Source: Pirellulaceae bacterium (GTDB lineage Bacteria; Planctomycetota; Planctomycetia; Pirellulales; Pirellulaceae). From it: 8,996 bases of DNA. This document shows positions 1 through 5,652 of the stretch, piece after piece (within the stretch, counting starts at the first letter, position 1; each line of letters starts with the position of its first letter). The stretch spans positions 1 through 8,996 of the forward strand of contig JADLDX010000190.1 of assembly GCA_020846515.1 (NCBI GenBank), read 5' to 3'. The notes under the pieces are model-generated. The model saw only the letters and a list, made by a program, of their open reading frames with translations. It was not told the origin of the DNA and ran no database searches. The position numbers and the translations under genes are program-made.

Positions 1-254
1 ACCCGGTCAGGGGTGGCCGATGTTTTAGGGGGGCTCCGCTGGTGAACGTAACGCTGTGAAGCATTTTAGAAGCGGAATGGCGCAAGCCGTCCAGTATATC
101 CCGGTAGTTATAGGAACCGGAGGGCTTGCGCCCAACCGCTACAAATGCCGGATTTCACGAGCAAACATGCTTTACAGCGTTGTGGTGAACGGGTTGGGTT
201 TTCGAACGCAGAGCATTTTCAGTTTCTCATGCACTTACGTTTCGGGCTGCGATC

Positions 255-2681
255 ATGACAAAAGGACGAATGCTGCTGGCGGGCGGTGGGACCCTGGGCG
301 GGTTGGTCCTGTTCGGGGCATTGTTTGCGTGGATTGCCACTGGGGAAGAATACGGCCCTGACCAGCAACTGGACGCAGCCATGGGGCTTCTGGACGAAGG
401 TCGTTGGGATTTGGCCGATCGGATTGCGCGCGACATTGAAACGGCTGGACAACTGACCGAGGCTCGAGAGCCGGTGTGGAACTACGTGCGCGGTGTCTCG
501 GGCGTATTGTCGACCGAAGATAAGCTCGATTCGCCAAGCTATCGAAAGCGGCTCTGGGACTCGGCTGAATTTCTGGAAAAATCTCAAGAGGCTACCTTTC
601 CGCTGGGCTACCGCGGGCAAGGGGCCTACTATCTTGGATTTTGTTACTTTAATACTTACGACTGGGATAAGGCCATCGAGACTCTCGCGGAGGTCGTTGA
701 CACCTGGCCCGAGCGTCGCAGTGACGCGCTGGACATGATGGTCGAAGCATCTCTGCGCAGTCAACCGCCCAAACGCGAGGAGGCTGAAGAGTATCTCAAG
801 CAGTGGAGTGACATTCCCGGTTTATCTGCCAGCGAACGCAATCGCATTACCTTGGCTCGTGCGCACCTGGCGTTTCTGGACGGTGATTGGCCGCTGGTTG
901 AAGAGACACTGGCCACGATCAGTCCCGAGTCGGTCGAATATTATTCAGCCAGGCTTGGAAGCGGGCGATGGAAGCTTGAGGCAGCTCGTCGCGCCAAGCA
1001 GTCCGATGCTCAGCGACAGGAGCGGCTGGAGCAGGCCTTGGCAGAGTTTCGCGAAGTCTTGGTCGCGCCTGGTACACCTGGTCCAGTGCGACGTCAGGCA
1101 GCCTTTCTGACCGGCGAGACCTTTCGTTACCTCGATCGCATGAAAGAGGCCATTAGTACGCTCAGTGGTGTCCGGCAACGCAATCCACATTCGGCCGAAG
1201 CGATTGCCGCAGGCATGTCAGAAGCCGAGATACAGTTGACCGATCAGAGCCTTGGTGACGCGCTGGAAACAGCCCGACATGTCGTCAATGACATCGGTGA
1301 TATTCGCCTATACAACGAATATTGGTTACCGTTGGCTGATTTGCGCAAGCGATTGTTGCAGTTGGGACGCGACATGCGCGATCAGGGTGAATTCGAAGCC
1401 TCGAATCGATTGGCATCCTATCTGCCGCCAGTGTTTCCATTTGCAGACACGGTACGGCTGGAGGCTGAGAACTTTGAAACTTGGGGCAAGAAGTTGGAGG
1501 GAGAACCCATTCCACCTACGCCTAAAGAACGCGATAAGCAGCGGGGGCAAGTGGAAGCCAAATTCTTGCTGGCAGGGGATAAATTTCGTGAGCTAGCCGG
1601 CTTAGAACTGCGTAGTACGGAATACCCCGACATTTTGTGGCATGCCATCGAGTGTTATCAGAAGGCCAGTCGACTGGACCAGGCCAATGAACTGCTGAAG
1701 AAATACTTGGAATACGAAGATCGAGCCAAACGGCCGCGTGGCTTGCTAGCCCTCGGCCAAAACTATCTCAACGCCGGCCGCTGGGATGATGTGATTCCAC
1801 CGCTACAGCGCTGTCTGCTCGAATACCCTGATCATCCGAACACGTACAACGTCCGGTTGGTCATGGCCCGCGCGCTAACGGAGAAGCAGAAGCTAGAGGA
1901 AGCCACGGAGATGTTGCTGAAGAATCTTTACGATGGCAATCTTCGTCCCGATAGTCAGTTGTGGCGAGATTCACTGTTTGAACTCGGCAATGTGGTCTAT
2001 CGTCGGGGAGATCTGCTGTTCCTGGAGGGTGAGCTGGCGTCAACGGACGATTGGAATGCGCGCCTGGCCAAGCTGGAGTCGAGCCATAAAGAGTTGATTG
2101 CGGCTACCGATAGACTAAGCGAAGCCGTGGCTCGTTTTGATCGAGATCGTCGCGCGCTGGAAGCTCGATACGCGATTGGCCGAGCCTATCGCTCGGCCGC
2201 CAAATTTCCAAAACAGATGTTGGATTCCGGACAGGTTACCATCGACAGCGTACGTCGCAAGCTATTGGTCGAACGGCGACAATTGCTCGAGCAGTCATTG
2301 GCCGGTTATCGAGACCTGCGCGAGGCGCTGGGCGAAGCGCAGGATTGGATGAACATGCCTGAAAGCGGTCAGGCATTGCTGCGCAATTGCTTTTTTGGCG
2401 AGGCGGACGTCCTGTTCGAACTGGGGCAATACGAAGAGGCGATTAGTGCCTACCGCAATGTTGGTAACCGCTTTATGAACGAACCGGAAGCGCTGGAGGC
2501 GTTGGTGCAGATCGCCGAGTGCTTTAAGCAACTGGGGCAAGATGATCAAGCCAAACGCACGCTGACGCAAGCCGAACAGTTGCTCAGCCGTATTCCGCCA
2601 GAGGCTGACGCACGCTTTAAAGTGGTGACACGCGCCGATCGCGCCAAATGGCAGCAATTGTTGGCCTGGCTCAAGCAGTAG
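255..2681 (+). CDS. Membrane-anchored TPR-repeat protein (808 aa)
   Basis: This long open frame encodes a protein with one N-terminal hydrophobic segment (about residues 7-28, rich in G, L, F and A). It has a basic N-terminus (K3, R5), so it is probably a signal anchor with the bulk of the protein outside the cytoplasm. The rest is helical and shows degenerate tetratricopeptide repeats: about 37-62 (LDEGRWDLADRIARD), 122-152 (YYLGFCYFNTYDWDKAIETL), 492-560 (ALGQNYLNAGRWDDVIPPL and the following pair) and 717-782 (LFELGQYEEAISAYR, then FKQLGQDDQAKRTL). TPR arrays are protein-interaction scaffolds; no enzymatic motif is visible. The ATG at 255 has no Shine-Dalgarno site. An in-frame ATG at 270 follows an AAAGGA only 3 bases away, so either start is possible without changing the call. 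A 330-bp gap separates it from the flagellar genes on the same strand, so a flagellar role is only a guess from position. Specific function unknown. Confidence 0.9.
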   Translation: MTKGRMLLAGGGTLGGLVLFGALFAWIATGEEYGPDQQLDAAMGLLDEGRWDLADRIARDIETAGQLTEAREPVWNYVRGVSGVLSTEDKLDSPSYRKRLWDSAEFLEKSQEATFPLGYRGQGAYYLGFCYFNTYDWDKAIETLAEVVDTWPERRSDALDMMVEASLRSQPPKREEAEEYLKQWSDIPGLSASERNRITLARAHLAFLDGDWPLVEETLATISPESVEYYSARLGSGRWKLEAARRAKQSDAQRQERLEQALAEFREVLVAPGTPGPVRRQAAFLTGETFRYLDRMKEAISTLSGVRQRNPHSAEAIAAGMSEAEIQLTDQSLGDALETARHVVNDIGDIRLYNEYWLPLADLRKRLLQLGRDMRDQGEFEASNRLASYLPPVFPFADTVRLEAENFETWGKKLEGEPIPPTPKERDKQRGQVEAKFLLAGDKFRELAGLELRSTEYPDILWHAIECYQKASRLDQANELLKKYLEYEDRAKRPRGLLALGQNYLNAGRWDDVIPPLQRCLLEYPDHPNTYNVRLVMARALTEKQKLEEATEMLLKNLYDGNLRPDSQLWRDSLFELGNVVYRRGDLLFLEGELASTDDWNARLAKLESSHKELIAATDRLSEAVARFDRDRRALEARYAIGRAYRSAAKFPKQMLDSGQVTIDSVRRKLLVERRQLLEQSLAGYRDLREALGEAQDWMNMPESGQALLRNCFFGEADVLFELGQYEEAISAYRNVGNRFMNEPEALEALVQIAECFKQLGQDDQAKRTLTQAEQLLSRIPPEADARFKVVTRADRAKWQQLLAWLKQ

Positions 2682-3011
2682 TTCTTGGCGTGCGGAACAT
2701 GTAAACGAATCGCTCCGCGACTCGTCAACTCGTTGGCCAGCGCCGCATTTGATCAGCTGTCAGCCAAGGATTACGCCGAACGATGTATATGGCCCGGCGG
2801 TTCTCGACTTCCAGGCCGGAGTTCTACACCGCGAGAGACAAGAGAAACGCGAGAGATCAAGTATCGACCTATTTAGCTGTCCAAACGGGCACGGCAGGCC
2901 GAGCGAACTCGTCTTTCGTCGAGTAGCGAGTTTTGTTACAAGCCATGGTGATATGCGTCCCCAGGCGGACGTTTTTGAGTATGCGAAGGTCACTTGGCTG
3001 GAAATGTGTCG
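2682..3011. other. Non-coding gap between the TPR gene and the flgN-like gene
   Basis: This 330-bp stretch holds no convincing gene. The frames open across it, including one on the minus strand, have Arg/Ser/Pro/Cys-rich translations with no recognisable motif and overlap the downstream gene. It contains a short direct repeat (CGCGAGAGA twice, period 18) and a weak inverted repeat (AACTCG at 2904-2909, CGAGTT at 2925-2930) followed by TTGTT. It is the natural place for the terminator of the TPR gene and the promoter of the flagellar run. I find no convincing sigma-70, sigma-28 or sigma-54 promoter match in it. Confidence 0.6.
2830..2861. repeat. Short direct repeat, CGCGAGAGA(T)CAAG x2
   Basis: CGCGAGAGACAAG (2830-2842) recurs as CGCGAGAGATCAAG (2848-2861), a period of 18 bases with one inserted T in the second copy. 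It lies upstream of the flagellar run, about 150 bp before the flgN-like start. Spacing near two helical turns is compatible with a binding site for a dimeric regulator. A chance purine-rich repeat is equally possible. Confidence 0.45.
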
Positions 3012-3470
3012 ATGCGGACGGATGTGGAATACACGGATAACCTGGCCATATTGATGGAAGCCAAGATGGCTGTGCTTGAGCCACTGAGCGAATTGGCCAA
3101 GCAACAAGCGACCATAACTCAGACCGGCGATGCGGAGATCCTGCTCAGTTTTTTGGCTCGCAAACAACCGCTTATGGATCGCTTGGCAGAATTGCAGAGC
3201 GAACTGGCGATATATACGCACGATGACCCAGCCGCGCGAGTATGGCGTAGTGCCGAGCATCGCTCTGCGTGCCGCTCAGCCTCGGAACGCTGTCAAAACT
3301 TGCTAGCTGAAATTGTGCTTCTTGAAAAACAGTCGCTAGACGAAATGAGTCAACGTCGCGATGCCATGGCCGCCCAATTACAGGATGGTCGCGATGGCAA
3401 TCTGGCCGCTCAAGCCTATCAGGCGGCGGGAGCGCTGGAGGCCAGTTCCTTGGATCTGAGCAGTGGTTAG
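3012..3470 (+). CDS. FlgN-like flagellar export chaperone
   Basis: A 152-residue, largely helical protein with the FlgN family pattern: a first long helix (about 10-35, LAILMEAKMAVLEPLSELAK), a GD turn at 39-40, then FLARKQPLMDRLAELQSEL (47-65) and a second coiled-coil-prone stretch at about 92-124 (LLAEIVLLEKQSLDEM). The GD followed by a K-Q-x-L-x-x-x-L helix, and the C-terminal A-Y near residue 136, are typical of FlgN. FlgN binds the hook-filament junction proteins FlgK and FlgL in the cytoplasm and delivers them to the type III export apparatus. The neighbours support this, as rod and MS-ring genes follow on the same strand. I chose the ATG at 3012 because GGAA lies 8 bases before it. In-frame TTG (2994) and GTG (3006) starts would add 6 or 2 residues. 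FlgN proteins are poorly conserved, so the family call rests on pattern plus context. Confidence 0.68.
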   Translation: MRTDVEYTDNLAILMEAKMAVLEPLSELAKQQATITQTGDAEILLSFLARKQPLMDRLAELQSELAIYTHDDPAARVWRSAEHRSACRSASERCQNLLAEIVLLEKQSLDEMSQRRDAMAAQLQDGRDGNLAAQAYQAAGALEASSLDLSSG

Positions 3471-3581
3471 TCCCAGCAGGCAAAGGGGAATTTCATTTTC
3501 CAGCGCTTCTGATGAAGAAACAGCACAGGGCGCAGCCGTATTGTCCCAACCTGTAATTGTAAACGACTTAGTAGCAACCAC

Positions 3582-4067
3582 ATGTTACGAATTTATAACG
3601 GCGAGGAAATCTCGCACACCGCCAATGATTTAAGAATCGTTGTGCGCCAGTGTATTAAGCAGTGGCAACCCATCTTGGCGCAGAAACAATGTCAAGTCAC
3701 CATCGACCTGAACGTTTCCATGCCGGTACTATGCCAGGCCGAAGATACACAGGCGCTCCTGAGTGGTATGTTTGAATTGACCGTAGGTCGTTTGAGTGAG
3801 CGTGGAGAATTATCGATCATTGGCTGTCGCTCAGTCGGCGCGGTGGAATTGGAAATCGCTGACTCCGGCGCAACGTTGCCGTGCGATTCACGTTTGGATC
3901 GGTTAGTTTTTCCTCCGCGAGCCGTCATGCGTGATCGTCAACTGACCGTCTTGCAAGCGTTGGCCTTGTCGTTCGGAGGACGCATTTGGGCGACGCCCTG
4001 TCCGCAGGGTGGCATGGCCTGGACATTGCGACTACCTGGTCGGGTCGCCAACAAACGTGCTGCCTGA
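3582..4067 (+). CDS. Stand-alone degenerate histidine-kinase ATPase (HATPase_c) domain
   Basis: The 161 residues follow the layout of a sensor-kinase catalytic domain from end to end. There is a lead-in helix and strand (DLRIVV at 16-21, IDLNVSMPVLCQAED at 41-55), an N-box position (LLSGMFELTVGRL, 59-71), the G1 strand (LEIADSG, 90-96) and the closing GGRIWATPCPQGG...LRLP (132-152). The nucleotide-binding residues are eroded: the Mg-binding Asn of the N box is Glu65, G1 has DSGAT where DxGxG is usual, and the glycine-rich G2 lid is replaced by RDRQLTVLQALA. There is no phosphoacceptor histidine or dimerisation domain, no sensor domain and no membrane segment. An in-frame stop at 3513 and lack of an upstream start make 3582 the only reasonable start. 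No clear ribosome site. Catalysis and ATP binding look doubtful. A binding or regulatory role next to flgB is inference. It could also be a diverged anti-sigma-type GHKL protein. Confidence 0.75.
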   Translation: MLRIYNGEEISHTANDLRIVVRQCIKQWQPILAQKQCQVTIDLNVSMPVLCQAEDTQALLSGMFELTVGRLSERGELSIIGCRSVGAVELEIADSGATLPCDSRLDRLVFPPRAVMRDRQLTVLQALALSFGGRIWATPCPQGGMAWTLRLPGRVANKRAA

Positions 4068-4101
4068 GCAAGGCATGACTGGTTTATTTTAGGCGCATGC
4101 T

Positions 4102-4105
4102 GGAG
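4102..4105 (+). promoter_or_regulatory. Ribosome binding site of flgB
   Basis: GGAG lies 9 bases before the flgB ATG at 4115, which supports that start. It is one of the clearer Shine-Dalgarno sites in the window. Confidence 0.6.
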
Positions 4106-4114
4106 TAAGAACAT

Positions 4115-4528
4115 ATGTTGTCATCCTTGATGAATAACACCGCCTTGCCGGCATTGGAGCAGACCGTTGGCTTCGCTTCCAAGCGTCATTTACTGCTGGC
4201 TAGCAATTTGGCCAACATGGATACACCGGACTATCAAACGCGCGATATCTCGGTGGATGATTTCCAATCGACACTCAAAGCAGCCATTGAAAATTCCCAA
4301 GCGCCAACGTCGCGCTATAGCAGCCCTTCAGAAACTCGTCAGGCTGGGTACGCTCAGGTACGCGATGTCAGTCAGCAAATCTTGTTTCACGATGGCAGCG
4401 ACGTAAGCTTGGAAGAACAGGTTACTGAGATGTCCAAGAACCAATCGATGCACAATACTGCGATTGCCTTGATGCGATCCCAGTTTCTAACGCTCAAAGC
4501 GGCCATCACAGAATCGGCCAACGTTTGA
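4115..4528 (+). CDS. flgB: Flagellar proximal rod protein FlgB
   Basis: FlgB is one of the proximal rod subunits that cross the periplasm between the MS ring and the distal rod, and it is exported by the flagellar type III system. The 137-residue length is normal. The N-terminal axial-family signature is present as KRHLLLASNLANMDTPDYQT (23-42), matching the usual A-x-N-[IL]-A-N-x-x-T-P-x-Y. The C-terminal helix SLEEQVTEMSKNQSMHNTAI (about 98-117) followed by hydrophobic heptads is the usual rod coiled-coil end. The centre (about 50-90) is short and polar, as in other FlgB proteins. It starts 47 bp after the degenerate ATPase gene and is followed by a long 227-bp gap before flgC, which is unusual because flgB and flgC are normally tightly coupled. 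Confidence 0.95.
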   Translation: MLSSLMNNTALPALEQTVGFASKRHLLLASNLANMDTPDYQTRDISVDDFQSTLKAAIENSQAPTSRYSSPSETRQAGYAQVRDVSQQILFHDGSDVSLEEQVTEMSKNQSMHNTAIALMRSQFLTLKAAITESANV

Positions 4529-4602
4529 TCTTTCGTCAGATTGATTAAAGTTGTAAGGTCTGCTGGGCGGGACTGCTCCACAGAGCCAGTCAGCGTGTTG
4601 GC

Positions 4603-4632
4603 CAGCGCTAAGATAGTCAGCGCTAAGACAGC
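4603..4632. repeat. 15-bp tandem repeat in the flgB-flgC gap
   Basis: CAGCGCTAAGATAGT (4603-4617) is followed directly by CAGCGCTAAGACAGC (4618-4632), with 13 of 15 bases identical. Partial units flank it (CAGCGTGTTGG just before, CAGCAAGAACG just after). It lies in the 227-bp spacer between flgB and flgC, where I see no gene on the plus strand. It may be a small slippage expansion or part of an untranslated leader for flgC. Confidence 0.6.
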
Positions 4633-4740
4633 CAGCAAGAACGTTAGCCCGCGCAAGATTCGTTTGTCTGTTGTGATGACGATCGGACGAGTCGCGGAGC
4701 GATTCGCCTACAGGTTTTCCGGCTGTAGTCCATCATCGAC

Positions 4741-4746
4741 GAAAGG
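4741..4746 (+). promoter_or_regulatory. Ribosome binding site that sets the flgC start
   Basis: GAAAGG abuts an ATG at 4747 but lies 9 bases before the in-frame ATG at 4756. The spacing favours 4756, which also gives the N-terminus MLSALDVS expected for FlgC. Confidence 0.6.
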
Positions 4747-4755
4747 ATGCGTAGA

Positions 4756-5178
4756 ATGCTCAGTGCACTTGATGTCAGCACCAGTGCTTTGGTCGCTCAG
4801 CGTATTCGGCTGAATACCATATCGGGCAATATCGCCAATATGTCCAGTGTCAGAAATGAAAATGGCGAAATGCAGCCCTATCAAGCGCGTTACCCCATCT
4901 TTCAAACTGACGAAAACATGATCGGTCCCGATGGCATGGCCGGTGTGAAAGTCGCTAGCGTCGAGACCGAAGAGGCCGAGCCCAACTATCGCTATCAGCC
5001 GGATCATCCGCTGGCGGTAAAAGAAGGCAAGTGGAAAGGCTATGTGGCTTATCCAAGCATCAACCTCAATGAACAGTTCGTGGACGCATTGGAATCAACG
5101 CGTGCCTACGAAGCCAACTTGGGCGTTATGGAAGTTACCAAGAATATCGGCCGCCAATCTCTGTCGATTTTGGCCTGA
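4756..5178 (+). CDS. flgC: Flagellar proximal rod protein FlgC
   Basis: FlgC is the second proximal rod subunit, exported by the flagellar type III apparatus and assembled beside FlgB in the periplasm. The 140-residue protein opens with SALDVSTSALVAQRIRLNTI (3-22), then SGNIANMSSVRNENGE, which matches the FlgC pattern SALDIS-x-S-x-L-x-A-Q-R followed by NIAN. The C-terminal signature is also present: GYVAYPSINLNEQFVDALES followed by TRAYEANLGVMEVTKN, equivalent to the family's Y-V-x-x-P-N-V...S-R-A-Y-x-A-N. The middle (about 50-85) is the short loop that distinguishes FlgC from longer rod proteins. The start at 4756 is preferred over 4747 on ribosome-site spacing and family N-terminus. fliE follows after 109 bp. 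Confidence 0.95.
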   Translation: MLSALDVSTSALVAQRIRLNTISGNIANMSSVRNENGEMQPYQARYPIFQTDENMIGPDGMAGVKVASVETEEAEPNYRYQPDHPLAVKEGKWKGYVAYPSINLNEQFVDALESTRAYEANLGVMEVTKNIGRQSLSILA

Positions 5179-5232
5179 GCTGCATGAATTGTTGGTAGCG
5201 GTTTCGAGGCGAGCCGTCCGGTTTGCGAGCCT

Positions 5233-5247
5233 GTTCGCTGGGCGAAC
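5233..5247 (+). other. Small perfect hairpin between flgC and fliE
   Basis: GTTCGC (5233-5238), loop TGG, GCGAAC (5242-5247) forms a perfect 6-bp stem with a 3-base loop. No T-run follows, so a terminator is unlikely. It sits about 40 bases before the fliE start and could affect mRNA stability or translation; that role is a guess. Confidence 0.4.
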
Positions 5248-5287
5248 GATTGGCCCTTGCGTTGTTGATTGAAATTGAGGTTATGGG

Positions 5288-5638
5288 ATGTCTGCGGTAG
5301 ATCGCTTTTCGCCGAGCCTGGCAATGCCGCTCATGGCCAAGTTGCTTGGTCGACAGTCCGGTCAATTGCCGGCCGAGCAATCGCCCCTGGGCACGCAGCT
5401 TGAGCCGGCCAACGCATCGGTTGACTTTGGCAGTTTGCTCGGACAAAGCGTCGCCGAAGTCAATTCGTTGCAAAATCAATCCACGCAATCCGTAGAAGAG
5501 ATGTTAACTGGCGGCGATGTTCAGCCGGCCGAAGTCTTTGCGTCAGTTCAAAAAGCTGACATGGCTTTTCGCATGCTACTACAGGTGCGAAACAAGCTGA
5601 TGCAAGCTTATGAAGAAGTTAATGCCATCCGTATTTGA
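5288..5638 (+). CDS. fliE: Flagellar hook-basal body complex protein FliE
   Basis: FliE links the FliF MS ring to the FlgB/FlgC rod and is the first axial component assembled. The 116-residue product has the diagnostic C-terminal half: VFASVQKADMAFRMLLQVRN (about 84-103) then KLMQAYEEVNAI, matching the family's Q-K-A-D-x-A-F...V-R-N-K-L-x-x-A-Y-x-E. A central FGSLLGQSVAEVNSLQNQS (about 47-65) matches the FliE segment with F-x-x-L-L-x-x-A-[IV]-x-x-V-N. The N-terminal 45 residues are low-complexity and not conserved, which is normal. GAGG at 5277-5280 sits 7 bases before the ATG. The stop codon overlaps the fliF ribosome site, so the two genes are probably translated together. Confidence 0.95.
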   Translation: MSAVDRFSPSLAMPLMAKLLGRQSGQLPAEQSPLGTQLEPANASVDFGSLLGQSVAEVNSLQNQSTQSVEEMLTGGDVQPAEVFASVQKADMAFRMLLQVRNKLMQAYEEVNAIRI

Positions 5639-5643
5639 GGAGA
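5637..5643 (+). promoter_or_regulatory. fliF ribosome binding site overlapping the fliE stop
   Basis: GAGGAGA shares bases with the fliE stop codon (TGA at 5636-5638) and lies 9 bases before the ATG at 5653. This sets the fliF start at 5653 instead of an upstream in-frame TTG at 5635 and suggests translational coupling of fliE and fliF. Confidence 0.75.
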
Positions 5644-5652
5644 CAGACCACT

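Noticed and set aside
118..134. GGGCTTGCGCCC hairpin sharing 10 bases (GCTTGCGCCC) with palindrome copy 1
   Set aside because: The match is too short, and the rest of the element is missing. It is probably chance in GC-rich DNA.
2749..3054. 101-aa plus-strand frame in the 330-bp gap
   Set aside because: It overlaps the flgN-like start. Its composition is irregular, with no conserved motif and no ribosome site.
2760..3260. 166-aa minus-strand frame across the gap and the flgN-like gene
   Set aside because: It overlaps a supported gene by about 250 bp, and its translation is Arg/Ser/Cys-rich without any motif.
3512..3556. 14-codon micro-ORF upstream of the degenerate ATPase gene
   Set aside because: It is too short to judge, with no ribosome site at useful spacing. 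The GGGGAA at 3484-3489 is too far from its ATG.
3471..3581. Frameshifted remains of a kinase dimerisation domain upstream of the ATPase domain
   Set aside because: An in-frame stop occurs at 3513-3515. The open stretch between it and the start reads as short, non-helical text with no H-box, so a simple recent frameshift is not supported.
4080..4096. Possible sigma-54 promoter before flgB (TGG then GC at -24/-12-like spacing)
   Set aside because: Only the GG-N10-GC spacing fits. The TGGCAC and TTGC parts are absent, and the site lies inside the short gap after the ATPase gene.
4387..4656. Minus-strand frame with a signal-peptide-like start (FLLAVLALTILALA)
   Set aside because: The hydrophobic stretch is produced by the antisense reading of the 15-bp tandem repeat. 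The frame then runs antisense into flgB, with no ribosome site or family resemblance.
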